DNA of 64,000 bases from Membranipora membranacea (taxonomy: Eukaryota > Bryozoa > Gymnolaemata > Cheilostomatida > Membraniporidae): NCBI GenBank assembly GCA_914767715.1, contig OU612067.1, positions 28,372,162 through 28,436,161 on the forward strand. Reading direction: 5' to 3'. Numbering within the stretch: position 1 is the first letter of the stretch; each line of letters opens with the position of its first letter. A model generated the notes under the pieces. That model did not search any database and was not told the origin of the DNA. It worked only from the letters and a program-made list of their open reading frames with translations. Below, piece by piece: positions 13,190-24,005 of the stretch. Position numbers and translations under genes: made by a program.

Positions 13190-13460
13190 ATAGTAGTCTC
13201 AAAACAAACAAGCTCAACTAGCATCTTCTGAACAACAGCGATGTAAATGTCGCGATGGTTTTTGCAGTGTATTTTCACCCATGTTATTTCAGCTGAGGTG
13301 GTGATCGTAGCGTCTGTGCTTATGATGGAGTTGTTCACAGCAAACAGAACACCACCGCCGCATGTTGCGCGGTCTGTTCTATAAATGGTATAGGGCTCAG
13401 ATTCCAGTTCAGCATCGCCAATGCTTGGATCCAACCAAGTCTCAGTCGCTTAGTTGATAG
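13190..13460 (-). mobile_element. LINE endonuclease fragment (APE-type)
   Basis: Read on the minus strand from about 13458 down, the sequence encodes TETWLDPSIGDAELESEPY, then YRTDR, CGGGVLFAVNN and AEITWVKI. This is the characteristic middle of the apurinic-endonuclease-like domain of non-LTR retrotransposons (E-T-W-L, Y-x-I-x-R-x-D-R, GGGV). The frame is lost after about 13190. Nothing else of the element is visible, so it is a relic. Confidence 0.8.
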
Positions 13461-13555
13461 TTGGTAGTTGATAGTTGGCTTTGGTGGGGTGGTGATAGAA
13501 AACTGATATTGACTTGTTATAATAATCAGCAGTAGTAGTTGTGTGAGGATCATCA

Positions 13556-13598
13556 TGCCTGTCTTGATGAGCTTTGCCAAAGCTTGTCAAGACAGGCC
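13556..13598. repeat. AGCCTGTCTTG hairpin, copy 2
   Basis: Arms GCCTGTCTTGATGAGCTTTG and its near reverse complement, separated by only a few bases, make a 43-bp hairpin. It is the same family as 3750-3782 and 58002-58054. Just downstream, 13637-13662 is another near-palindrome built from ATGATCATAAT. Confidence 0.75.
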
Positions 13599-14126
13599 AA
13601 CAACCATAACTTTTAACAATAATATTGAACACCATCATGATCATAATGATTATGATCATAATATGCACTTCCTCTTTCCCAGCACATCACAATCCCACCA
13701 CAGTCCAAAAATAACAAGCAATAGATAAGAAGAATAAGAATAGAATACATACCAGTGGTTCAAGGAGTATCCCTGTGTTGTGACACAGATGAGAGTTATA
13801 TAAAAGTAATCAAGTTCTCTGCACAGATAGATAGTTAGATATCAAGATAGTTAGATGGCAAGACTGATACAAAAGCAGCTTTCTTGTTGAGTCATTTATT
13901 CAAGCATGCACAAAAGTTTTCTGCTAAACCACTGTTATAGGCGGAGCTTAATTTGATGTCGACTCTGATTGGCTGTGGTCATGGAAAACCTTTGCTGATA
14001 AAGAGAGGACAATTACCAGTGGAGACAAACAACAATTTGAAATGAGAGGCCGTTTCCACTCCTTTTTCAAACTCCTTGGAGCCATATGATGAATACCCAT
14101 CCTGCCCTACCAATTGCTGTCAGCAG

Positions 14127-15070
14127 ATATGAACGAAGATGATATGGTGTATGACTTTGTATGTGAGGAGGCAGCCAATTTGGTACAAAACAAGAATGTT
14201 CATGATGTCAGTCAAAAGAGTTACATCAATACAACACATCATCCAAATAATAAATGGAACACCCATACCTCAAATAAAGACAAAAAGTGTAAAGTCAAGT
14301 GGAAATACAAATCTGAGTCGGAGGAGGAGCCCACTGACTCCGAGTCACCAGGGGAGGATTCAGAGTATGATCCAGAGGAGGAAGGATTCACCTTTAATGA
14401 GAAAGATGATGGTTACACCACCGAGGAGGAGGAGGAGCAGCATGATGTGCCAGTCAAACCAAAACTTTCAAAACTCCTACAGAGAAAAACAATGAGGAAG
14501 AGAGCTCCTATCACAAACCAAAACCTCCAGTTGAAAAAGTACCAATGTAAGCAGTGTAACTACTCACATACACATAAACACAGATATGACGAGCACATGC
14601 GCCGGCACTATCGAATCAAGCCGTATAAATGCAACATTGAAGGGTGTGAATATAAAGCTTCACACAGTTATTATCTTAAAACCCACAAAAAGCTGGTTCA
14701 TTCTAAAAAAAGGTACATTTGTGAGATATGTGATAAGGTAGTCAAAAACGAGGTAACATTGAGAAATCATGTGAGACAGGTTCATCCAGAAACAAGTAGA
14801 GATAAACTGTTCAGCTGCTCCAAGTGTGATTTTAAGGTCGTCTGGGAACATTTGCTCATTAAACATGAGAGAACACATACAGGTGATAAGCCTTGGAAGT
14901 GCACTGAGTGCAGCTACGCCAGCACACAGAAGATAAATCTACAGACTCACATGAGAACACACACTGGTGAGAAGCCGTATAAATGTACTCACTGTGATTA
15001 TGCTGCTGCCCATAACGTTACACTAAAGGGCCACATTAAAACAGCTCATCCTAACGTCAGCTATGTTTAG
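14127..15070 (+). CDS. Acidic six-finger C2H2 zinc-finger module
   Basis: Putative sequence-specific DNA-binding protein. From the first ATG (14129) it reads 313 residues. The first 110 or so are polar and strongly acidic (SESEEEPTDSESPGEDSEYD, TTEEEEE), a possible transactivation or interaction region. Six fingers follow; counted from the codon at 14114 they span residues 143-165, 171-196, 201-224, 233-255, 261-283 and 289-312. Classical TGEKP-type linkers join the last ones. The ORF is intact and ends seven codons after the last finger. The context GTCAGCAG|AT ATG is a good splice acceptor in phase 1, the same phase and same AT-ATG start as the 9064, 29787, 33191 and 39774 exons, so this is probably a terminal exon spliced to upstream THAP exons, although an independent ATG start is possible. 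Paralogues at 34128 and 40480 are broken. Confidence 0.8.
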
Positions 15071-15965
15071 ACAAAATGTATAGTGGTTACCTTCATTATA
15101 CAAAGCTTTGTCTATTTCTTTCCTTTCTGAAGCTAAAACAAAATCTAAATATCACTCATTTGTGTACAAAGAGATTTATTACAGCAAATATTATTGTATA
15201 GAAATTGTTTTTTGAGGCTTAGGTTTTGTACAGTTATGAGCTTTGCGACTAACACATTTCATTCTGCACTCAGTGCATCAAATCAGAGCTGGGATCTGAG
15301 AAAAACAGACAAGTTATCCCGACCCCTTGACATAAATGATTATTAAAAATCTCTTATTTTAAACCACTTTTTATTTGGCAGACACTTCATTCTGGTAGTA
15401 TATTTGCCATAACATGCCAAAGCAATCGAGACGTAAATTAGGTCTTAATAAATCAGACAAGAGTTCTAAGGTTTGTTCTTTACTACTACTTTATGATTAT
15501 ATTATTACCTCTAGTCCTTTATCAGAAGCAGTGATTTCTGACGCTCTGCGTTTTGTTCCCTTGAGTAATTGTCTCCTCTCTTTTCACGAGGAGATAATTC
15601 ATATGATATCATTCCTATCATATCTGCAGGTACAAGCGTCAAACTCAGTATGGGTTGGGATAGACAAGTACTTTCCGTATAATTATGGACAACTCCTGAC
15701 ACAATGATATGACATTTTGATTTGTTCGAAAAGTGTAAAAATCTATGAAACATTATTGAATTCCACCTGGATGATTGTTAATTTATGAGGTCATCAAATG
15801 GCTTCACACAGATCTTGGTTAGGCTTTCATTCTGCCTAGATGTTATTTTGCCAACAGCCACTGTAAACATTGTCAGTAATTTTATCTTATTGAATGCTAT
15901 TCTTAGTGTTGTCAGCAAATATTGGTATTTCTAGTACACTGTATTACTCAACGTAAGTGAGAGTT
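15071..15965 (+). other. Conserved 3' flank of the zinc-finger module
   Basis: This non-coding flank is retained beside all three zinc-finger modules: 15100-15300, 34650-34860 and 41140-41340 share the string around TTTCTGAAGC and ATCAYTTATTTG. At 15569-15602, 35275-35305 and 41665-41690 there is a recurring hairpin (GTCTCCTC ... GAGGAGA). The small open frame at 15414 (MPKQSRRKLGLNKS) is broken in the 41480 copy and is not supported as a gene. Confidence 0.55.
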
Positions 15966-18900
15966 ATGGTGGAGAGCGATGAAGGGGAGCGGACCCCAAA
16001 TTCAAACAGACCGTTTGATGATGTAAATGACGAGAGGATCAGCTCGCGTTTCCAGGTACTGTGCTTCGAAAATTGTTCTGTTAGGCTGGGTCCATTATTA
16101 TAATTGTTGATTTGATTAGTTTTTTGGCCCTGAAAAATATAAGAATCATTTTTGGCAACGTTCTTGGTTGTTTGCTCAACTGATAAATATTTCATGCCAG
16201 TAGGTATATATTATTCAGATTACAATTATGTGTGCCACATATCTCCTGATCTAACTTGAGGAGGGACTGATAATGTTCTTTGCCATCATGCTTCAATGAT
16301 TTACTCGTGTGCCAAGCACCAAAATACCCCTGCTGTGGCAACTCAAAATCGTGCAAATACTTTCTTTTCTAGAAAAGCTGTCTTACAGAAGGTAATGCTA
16401 AGCTGTTGTATTATAAACATATTATCCATAATATATATATGGAATTTTTCACCTTTGAATCCAGCCCCATAGCCATAGCATTTGCTATTTTGTATTCTTG
16501 GAATGTTTGGTATTTTATCATCTAATTTAAGGTTATTGAATTAAGAAGTATTCAGTATAACCTCGGTATAACACATTTGGAATTTTCATAAGATATAGCA
16601 TCTTCTGTGCTTGCTATCTTTGCCGCAGAGTGAACAAAAGTAATAACACATTCTCTCTACTTGTATCCCTGATGTACTGAGTCTGAGTGAATTACTATCA
16701 CTATTATGTAAGATAATGTAATAGTATTATCTTGCTCTAGGACCTCGCTAAAACTCAGCTAGCAGAGAAGAGGATGAAGTTCCTTAGTGATGAGCTTCTC
16801 CCAAGTCTCTCTACAGAGGAACATAAATTAATGAAAGACGTGAGTTATAAGTTCTCATAAAAGTTTGGTACTACTTGTGGGCTAGTAATTTATCTGACTA
16901 AGATATTATGCTGTAATAGACACGACCTCTATCGTATTTTACTAGACACTATCTGTCCTTCTAGTAGTTTACTGTATAAAATTAAGTTTTACAAAATACT
17001 TTACTTCTTCCCCGAAAAGATTAATAGAACATATCTTAAATTTGGTATAATTGTTATCTATTTTTATTTGAAAGTTTATCACTATGTTGTCGCTATATTA
17101 TAGGGTGGAAATTTCCTGTTTTGAAAACCCATAAAAAAGAAATGAGTTGTTATTCTTCCACCATGGAATGGTTTATTGTTAACTGATTGATACAATGCAA
17201 TCACAGAGTAAGGATATAAGTATATATATGTAAGGACAATATATATATATACATATATGCGTGATGATATATACTTACTCTGTGATGTATCCGATGATGT
17301 TCGCGGAATATATTTATTATTTATATATGTTTCATTATCGGTTGTTTATTTGTTATGTTGATCGTTCTCCTAAAATCCATTCCGCAAGTTAAGCCTTGAT
17401 GTGTAAATTTATGATGTGATACTTCATTTCTCTGATCACATTGTTAATTTATTGTCAGATATACGCAGCTGTGAAACCCAAGAATGACTCACATATCTCT
17501 GCCGCTGATCTGGCTAGGCTACTAACCACCCATACCGGCAGGTCAGACTGCAAACTTACCACCTTAGTACTAGAGAAATGTATTATTGTACATTTAAATT
17601 GGAAGAAAAAAAGTTATAAATATCATACTTTTGACAGAGGATATGAAGGGGGAGCACAGAGCTGCACAAGAGGATTGTTGGGATGTTAAAAGAGACGTCG
17701 TCTTTTGTCTGATGGTAGTGACACTAATACATTTTGTTTAGTTTTCTGAATATTTCCAATTGTAGGAGATTTACTATACCTTCTGCCCGAAAAATGCTGC
17801 ATCAGGTGGATGTAGATGGCGACAAGAAACTGGGATTACTAGATATACTCTCGGTGTTTTATGTCACTGATATCTATCTAAAGTCGATGGCAGGTAAGAT
17901 TTTTAAGATATACATAACTCTGTTATGTGTATGTGAATTACGTGTATACAACAAGGGGTGCTCTACATATACCCTATAGGAGTTTAGTTTTCGCAGCATT
18001 ATAGGATTCGCTTTCCGCGTTGTTGCATAGGTTGCGAAATTTAGTGTATCTTAAATTAAACTCACTCACCATAGTTTCATAAACCATGTACAATCATACA
18101 GGAATACACCTTATTCAATCATGCAAGCTAGCGTGGTATTGTGGTCTAAGTGTCTGCCTTGCAATCCGATGTGGATTTATGCCCTTGGTTCGAATCCCAG
18201 CTTGGACATTTTTTTTTTATTTTCACTAGTAAGCCTACTAGCGAAATTTAGTACCAGGTCCAGATAGCAAAATTAAACTCTAGCTAAATTAAACTCCTAT
18301 AGGGTATGTAGGAATTACATAGTAAAAAACTATTTCTTTCCTTCGTAATATAATGAAGTAAGTGTGATAAGGAGGCATGTGACCAACATCTTGTTCATCC
18401 TTGTCTTTAGGCCTATCACCATTTGTCACATTTATAATGAAAGATACTGTCGATAATACAGGGGACTTTAGAGATCGGAGTCTAACACAGTACTCAGCTG
18501 CCTGTACATCTAGCCATGTGATATTATACATAGCTCTATCTGAGTTGTGTAGATCACTAAAACTCAAGTTACCAGATGTAAGTACCATCTACACATAGTT
18601 AGGCCTCTTAGAAATGTGAATTTTCATACAAAATTATGTTTTTGGTATTCGTTTTAGGGAAGAGGATGAATATATTTATTCTCATATCACGAGGCAAAAA
18701 TGCTAATATTAGTCTTGTGTTTTGTTGCAACACATCACACAGTAATCATAACTAGCTGAATGCAATATTGAGCTTGTGAAAAAGAAATCATCTTTTGTCA
18801 GCAAAAATTGATTACAAATTCTAAGTCTAATCAAACTCACGTTCATTTATACTCTCTATACCCTATGATACCATGGATAGACGTAGATGTTAATAGGATT

Positions 18901-21425
18901 ATTTATCTCCGGTATCATCAGTATGGGTCTACGGACTGTATATACTAATGTGGCATAGGAACATTTGAGGTCGGATGCCCTTCCTGACACCACCGTGATC
19001 CACCGGGAATCGAACACAGAACCTCTCACTTGGAAGACCCACGCCCTATTTATTGCACCACGGCCGCTCCCATCTAAATCTAAACAAACAACAAAATCAT
19101 ATCTTGGCATAGGTGGTGTGTTTTGAGAATAATATGTTACTTATTTGACTTTGATGTTTCAGGGTAGGAATGTTTTCCTCCAAAACACAGGTAGCAAACC
19201 CTCTGCTGATGGAATCTACATGAGGTGGTCGGACTTTTTAAGTATGGGACACTCGCCGAGACTGTACTCCTTATGCTTGGTAGGCCACAGTAATAAGTGG
19301 TTGGTCAAAATGACTTCGAAACTTCTCCAGCCCATAAAAATAGAGTTATCCCCTGGTGGTGACAGTGTCTGGTGTCACTCTGAATATATCGCTCCGAGGT
19401 AAGTATAGGCATGATAGTAAAATAATTAAATACGTAATTTTTTATCGATTTAACTTTTAATAAAAAATGACCAGGCTATTGTTAGTGTCATACTTGATGA
19501 CTTCTCCTTGTTGTACTGGGCGGTCTAGTGGATAACTTATAGGATAGGCAACATTTCTTTGTCAATAAGTGTATGGTCCAACCACCAACTATCGTAACAT
19601 TATTTTTAATCCAAACTTATGTCTTCAAGTCACCAAACCTGAATTGCAATGACATGGACTATGTCTATATATGAGTAGTAGGCTTACTTCTATACAGCAA
19701 CATATCTCAATTCCACACTTATTATGTCCGTTACATTATGATGGGTGCGGCTATTCACTTCTAGTGGAATTTTGTAGGTACGATTACAATTCAAAGAGCC
19801 TCATATTACCTGTCATCAGTAACAACGGTATAAACCGGTACCCCCTGAGGCCGTTCATGATAAGACGAAACTCAGTCTTGAACAACCCGGTGGCTCCTTC
19901 TATTTCTGTGAGAGGTAAGTGTCGGTACAGTATACAGTCAGGTACAGTAAGCTGAGGCTTATAGAGCATTTGTACTGTAGAAGAGGGTTGTATACTGCGA
20001 TGTACAAGCTTCCATATGCAGTTTAAGTACATGTTACTAGAATATACCATTGAGATTTACTTACCACACTGCATCATATTGAAGTATAATATATATCGTA
20101 TGTATGTACATATGTGATATAATCATTCAAAGTAGCAACTAGCTCTATAATTAATGTGACATTTAGGAGATAGTCTGGGTTATAATCCCCATAAGATCTA
20201 CAGTAACGCTGGGATAAAATCTTACCTGAGACAGCCGAGCACTGTGCATAGTATCGATAAGAGGGAAGATAACAGTTCTGCTGATATCAACTCCCTGGTG
20301 AGACCAATAAACTCTCATAATTACGATTCCCACTGATTGTAATACTGGCGAGTTCTTGAAACTTGGTGTGTTTTTGGTCCAGGAAAGGGAGGCTAACAAA
20401 GCTATAAATGTTTAATCAATCATTTTGCGGCTCTCCTATGGGATTTGTGTCTAAATACACATCAGCATCAGTAGGATGCACATAAATTGAATGATATTTG
20501 TTTGTTTAATGATTTCCCGTAACTGAAGTTGTTTTGCTCTGCAGTAAGAAGTAAAAACAATACATGTTTGTTATGTTATTTATATTGATAATAAATAGGA
20601 GTGTCTGAGTTTTTTTGTAACCAATTATTGAGACCATGAACATATGTGAGAATAAACTGGGTACAACATGACCGACTTGTTAGTTGCAACACTCAAACTC
20701 TGCCCTGTTTGCTCGTGGTGGTACTTTGTCATCAACCTCATCCTCATGCCAAGCAGCTCGGGCAGAGTGTGAGCACTTGAACTTTTTAGTAGAAAACACG
20801 GGTATTGCTAATGACCCAATGTTAATGATTACAGCATCTACCAATAAACCTGGGTAGATACAGTATATGCTACGTAGGTTGACCCTTTTTACCCCTATTT
20901 ATTCTTTCTTATTACTTGTTGGTAGAGGGAGATTAAAAGATTGTCAGATGAAGGCATGATACTGGCTCAGATGTTTCTGCAAATTAATTTATTCCAGAAC
21001 CATAAGATCAGAGAACTGGGTAGGTACAATGTTGGTGCAGGCTAGTAATTCACCCTCTAAGAGGTGAGCCTCGTCACGCGGCTTCTACAAAAAAGTAGCC
21101 GCATGACAAGGCTACTAAGAGGTAATGGTTATATTCCCTGATAGCCTGGACAAACTGTTTGTGGTTGTATTCCCTTATCCGCCACATGCAATCTGTGAAA
21201 CTCTGTCAACTAAACTGTGTCACCTACGCTAAAGACATCAGGTATGATGAAAAATTAAAACAAATAGGCTTTATTCCACGCACCAAGCCAATATTTTTAT
21301 GCTAATTGTAGTTCACATGTTCAGTACCAACCCTCTGAGAATGTGGGCAAAGGAAGTATTACCTCCTATTGACGGGCAAAAATCCCGACCTCAGACACCT
21401 GAAGAGCAGGATATAGGCACGGGAG
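15966..21425 (+). CDS. Uncharacterised EF-hand protein gene, intact copy
   Basis: Eleven exons join in consistent phase: 15966-16055, 16741-16839, 17459-17541, 17766-17893, 18411-18577, 19163-19398, 19778-19914, 20167-20297, 20926-21019, 21145-21241 and 21325-21425, about 454 residues, C-terminus unresolved. Exon 1 starts MVESDEGERTPNSNRPFDD. Residues 106-117 form a canonical calcium-binding loop (DVDGDKKLGLLD: acidic at 1, 3, 5 and 12), with helix-like flanks. One EF-hand alone suggests a degenerate partner, perhaps residues 64-90 (SAADLARLL). The 160-400 region is rich in aromatic/arginine segments (WSDFLSMGHSPRLYSLCLVG) that I do not recognise. No signal peptide or membrane span is evident, so it is probably cytosolic. 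Exons 1-5 have decayed counterparts at 42464-45266, which supports these borders. The last two exons are the least certain. Confidence 0.72.
17190..17291. repeat. Foldback repeat inside EF-hand gene intron
   Basis: Arms ATCACAGAGTAAG and CTTACTCTGTGAT flank an AT-rich centre with TATATATA runs. The same foldback is present at about 43693-43803 in the paralogous copy with a diverged centre, so it predates the duplication. The arms are better conserved than the middle, as expected for a TIR element or a selected hairpin. Confidence 0.65.
17972..18304. mobile_element. 333-bp TIR element with TA target site, carrying a tRNA-like sequence
   Basis: The ends are CCCTATAGGAGTTTAGTTT and its reverse complement with one mismatch, flanked on both sides by TA. 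The paralogous copy (around 44481-44490) runs straight across this point without the insert, giving an empty site, so insertion followed the duplication. TA duplication suggests a Tc1/mariner-type non-autonomous element. Its centre contains the pol III tRNA-like unit listed next. No transposase is encoded. Confidence 0.8.
18120..18218 (+). ncRNA. tRNA-like pol III unit (degenerate, Ala-TGC-like)
   Basis: There is a B box (GGTTCGAATCC) in a T arm with one stem mismatch, a loose A box (GTGGTCTAAGTG), a CTTGCAA loop that would present anticodon TGC, and a run of T (18209-18218) immediately after the acceptor-like 3' end, as in a pol III terminator. The acceptor and anticodon stems each have two mismatches, so a working tRNA is unlikely. 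It is more likely a tRNA-derived SINE head or a captured pseudo-tRNA inside the TIR element. Confidence 0.5.
18890..19085 (-). mobile_element. tRNA-derived SINE
   Basis: Read on the minus strand from about 19080, the head GGAGCGGCCGTGGTGCAA looks like an A box and GTTCGATTCCC is a good B box, spaced as in a tRNA. The body then contains GGTCAGGAAGGGCATCCGAC in the same direction, a core often seen in animal tRNA SINEs as I remember it. It sits in the intron before the exon at 19163. The paralogous unit 2 lacks this region, so its age relative to the duplication is unknown. Confidence 0.6.
21057..21123. mobile_element. 49-bp hairpin insertion with 9-bp target duplication
   Basis: The exact direct repeat CTAAGAGGT (21057-21065 and 21115-21123) brackets a hairpin: AGCCTCGTCACGCGGCT, an A-rich loop, AGCCGCATGACAAGGCT. 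It lies in an intron of the EF-hand gene. A half-copy (GTAGCCTTGTCACGTGGCT) occurs at 39581-39599. If the true duplication is 8 bp (TAAGAGGT), the element is one base longer. Confidence 0.75.
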
Positions 21426-21685
21426 GTGTACAGATTTCCAGCGTATGCCTCATCAGCCGTGACAATGGTTGTGTAATAAACATATTTCAATGATCTGCCA
21501 TAGTATTTCGATAGAAACATTGTTATCCATTTCGATCTTCGAAATACAACCAACAAAATGCTGACAACTTATTCTTTTACGCATTTTGCTTCGCATATCA
21601 ACAAGAGTTAGTATCTTTAGTAATGATACTACATGCTAAATACAGTTGACCAAGCCCGCCAATTTTTCCCACATATTATCCCCAG

Positions 21686-21878
21686 TGCCTGTAATTATAG
21701 CGGTTTTGGTCTGACCAAAACCGCAACCTCTATGCTGTCTGAGTCAATTTCTAAATCAAATGGCGTGTTTGGTCTGACCAATACCGCCACTCAAGAGAAA
21801 ACAAGTATGATGAGCAGCTACTGTGAAGGTTTTGGTCTGACCAAAACTGCCAACAAGGATTTCGTATTTCAGACAGGT
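21686..21878 (+). repeat. Threefold palindrome that encodes GFGLTKTA repeats
   Basis: Three copies of a roughly 25-bp near-palindrome (GGTTTTGGTC-TGACCAAAACC) occur at about 21701-21725, 21767-21787 and 21829-21850, spaced 60-66 bp apart. In one frame all three encode the same octapeptide pattern: GFGLTKTA, GVFGLTNTA, GFGLTKTA. The frame stays open from an acceptor-like AG (21685 or 21700) to a strong donor (CAG ACA G|GTGAGC at 21877). It could be a late exon of the EF-hand gene, but the acceptors need phase 2 and the preceding exon ends in phase 1, so I could not connect it. Confidence 0.5.
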
Positions 21879-22310
21879 GAGCACAACTCCCACCATAAAT
21901 TGACTGACTCTGTGACACATACAATTCGTAATTTTCTAAAGACAGGAAACTTTGCCAGAGCTAGGTACTAGAGACTAGTGCTCTTCAATTAAACTTGTTA
22001 AAGTTAGGAAATAGAAACATGGCTGGCTAGTGGTTATTATATTGATTACCACACCCATAGCTGTTGTTGGCTGATCAATCACATAATTGGCATTGACCAT
22101 AGAAACCATATAAGAAGCATTAGCCAGCCATATTTCTATTTCCAAGCTATTACAAGTTTAATTGCTAAGCACTAGTCACTATAGTGGCTAGGCCACTGGC
22201 AAGGTTTCCGGTACTGAGAAAATTATGAATATAATCAGTCTATTTATGATGGGATTTGTGCTCACCTGTCTGAAATAAGGATTCCTTGTTTCCAGTTTTG
22301 GTCAGATTAG
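21834..22310. mobile_element. Foldback element of about 475 bp
   Basis: A long imperfect inverted repeat. The left arm runs from about 21834 to 22055 and the right arm from about 22092 to 22310, with a short spacer. Arm features in mirror order include TTTCAGACAGGTGAGCACAA, GACTAGTGCT, CAATTAAACTTGT and AAATAGAAA-ATGGCTGGCTA. The outermost part of the left arm overlaps the third palindrome and its donor site. The paralogous unit 2 keeps only the right-arm sequence (about 45460-45595), next to a deletion. No coding capacity. Confidence 0.8.
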
Positions 22311-24005
22311 ATGATGAGATCGGTTAGCGCGATAAACGTCATGGGTTCAGGTCCCACTTGAAGAGCCTTCAAGGTTGATTTTTCCATCCCTCGATGTGTA
22401 TCTCCCAGAATGAAGAGTGTTGTCCGTGTGATTGATATCACTGATTGGTTCCTTTGAAATTATCCTGATATTTTCATGGTGTAAGGTCTTCATTTGGTAT
22501 TTGGGCCTCCAAACCTGTATCATGTGTGTGTAGCTGTCCAAACCTTGAAGATAAGGTTGTCACATCATCTCCGACATAAAATTTGCTCCATTTTGTGCTC
22601 TCTATTATTATTGATTCTAAAACTGGTCATCACCCTTAGAACCTCGACCTCCACCAAATGTTAAACTCACTGAGACTAAAGCCAAAAGAACCCAGATGTC
22701 CACAAAGTAAGCAGACAACCCAAATATAAATTTCACTACCATGAAAGTACTTTTCCAAAAATGAAGCAGAAGATGATAGGTCTTAGATTCATGTACCTGC
22801 TAAATGTGTTTGTTCGTGTCAATTCGCGCTCTGGAAAGTGCAAAGTTTTTGGTTAAGGTAACAATGATAAATTTATGCTCAATGTGTCAAGGTTTTATAA
22901 TTATTAACCTTGTGTTTGGAAATCCTTCATGGAATCCCCAAGTTTTAATTTTGTAAGAAAGCGACTAGAAGTAGGACGAAAGCCTATATTATAGAAACAC
23001 CGATACTGGTAGTATTCGATCTAGCCAAAGAGCGAAAGTGGCCAATGATAGCATGAAAAACATGTAAGCCTAAGATATAAAATTAAAATCATTACAAAAG
23101 ATATCCATTAAAAAAGATATTTGATTTCAGTGCTTTTTGTCACGAAATACCAATACAATATTTAGGTCGCATTTACTGGCGTGTTACAAATCAGTAGTTT
23201 TGACGCTGTGCATAACATATAGTGTAGTCAGTGTAAATCATTATATTGTCATGGAAAGACAACTTGATGCTAAATAAGTTGAGGCAGCGGAGCTCATATA
23301 ATTTTTCTATCCATGGTTATACAACTGCAAGATTTGAACTTGGAGAAATGCTATTCGTCTCTTCCCCCTGTTGCCGGCAACTGAGTGATTTGTGGCTTTC
23401 AGTGACAATAAACGCTTTTGTTTTAAATGGAGTTTTGCGATCATCAAAATAAGTAATTTACAGTTGATGTGTCTGGCCTGGAATAAAAGTGTGTGTGGTC
23501 CAAGGCATGTCAGCTTTTTTGAATAGACTCTCTAAAAGCCAACAACTGTTTTGGACACAAGAACATATTGTATCTCTACCTGGCTACACAGAGTTTGATT
23601 TAATACATTAATGTCGTGTGTTAGATTAAAACAAATAGTTGTAATTCCTTCCCCCTGACCTACTAAAATAGAACCTGGGTGATGTACGAATATTGTACAA
23701 TACCACAAAAAAGAAATTTTTGCTTTCAAACAACCATTTTTTATCATTTGTTTCGTCCTGGGCAATCATTTTTCTACCACAGTGAGATGCGGTTGAGTCA
23801 CAAATATTGCAGAATTGGTTGAGACTTTTTTGTAGGTTATAACTACACAGTGTCTGTTCTATTTTCACATATTTTGTCTTCACCGGATACAGCTAACAGA
23901 GTTAATACAGATTCCTCATAATCACGCTATTTGAAAAGACATCTCTCTGTTCTGTGAAGTCCTTACCCCGTATCTGAAGGTTATATGGTGAATTTTTAGG
24001 CGCTG
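22311..24005. other. Non-coding duplicated block
   Basis: About 1.7 kb with no supported gene, very similar to 45595-47355 along its whole length. The similarity is as good as in the coding parts, which argues for a recent duplication rather than selection. Homology stops abruptly at about 24005 (GGCGCTGGG), marking the right edge of the duplicated unit. Remnants of a tRNA-like GTTAGCGCGA ... GGGTTCA segment lie at 22322-22360, and a fuller version at 45600-45650. Confidence 0.6.

Larger units (their letters stand above)
7800..24005. repeat. Segmental duplication, unit 1 (paralogue at 39165-47355)
   Basis: This block is paralogous, in the same order and orientation, to 39165-47355. Matched anchors include 7800/39170, 8400/39270, 9064/39774, 14370/40484, 15570/41665, 15966/42464, 16741/43227, 17459/43975, 17766/44280, 18411/45102, 22310/45590 and 23900/47250. 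Unit 1 is longer because unit 2 lacks about 9.77-14.37 kb and about 18.72-22.18 kb, and because each has private insertions. Genes in unit 1 remain open; those in unit 2 are broken. Confidence 0.85.

Noticed and set aside
15414-15707. Small basic protein MPKQSRRKLGLNKS...
   Set aside because: The corresponding sequence in unit 2 (about 41480) has early stops, and it contains the GAGGAGA hairpin; no splice or domain support.
18120-18218. Functional tRNA-Ala gene
   Set aside because: Two mismatches in each of the acceptor and anticodon stems; called tRNA-like instead.
21686-21878. CRISPR-like array (three palindromic repeats with 40-bp spacers)
   Set aside because: Only three imperfect repeats, in an intron-containing animal locus with no cas genes; the repeats are better explained as transposon-tip or exon repeats.
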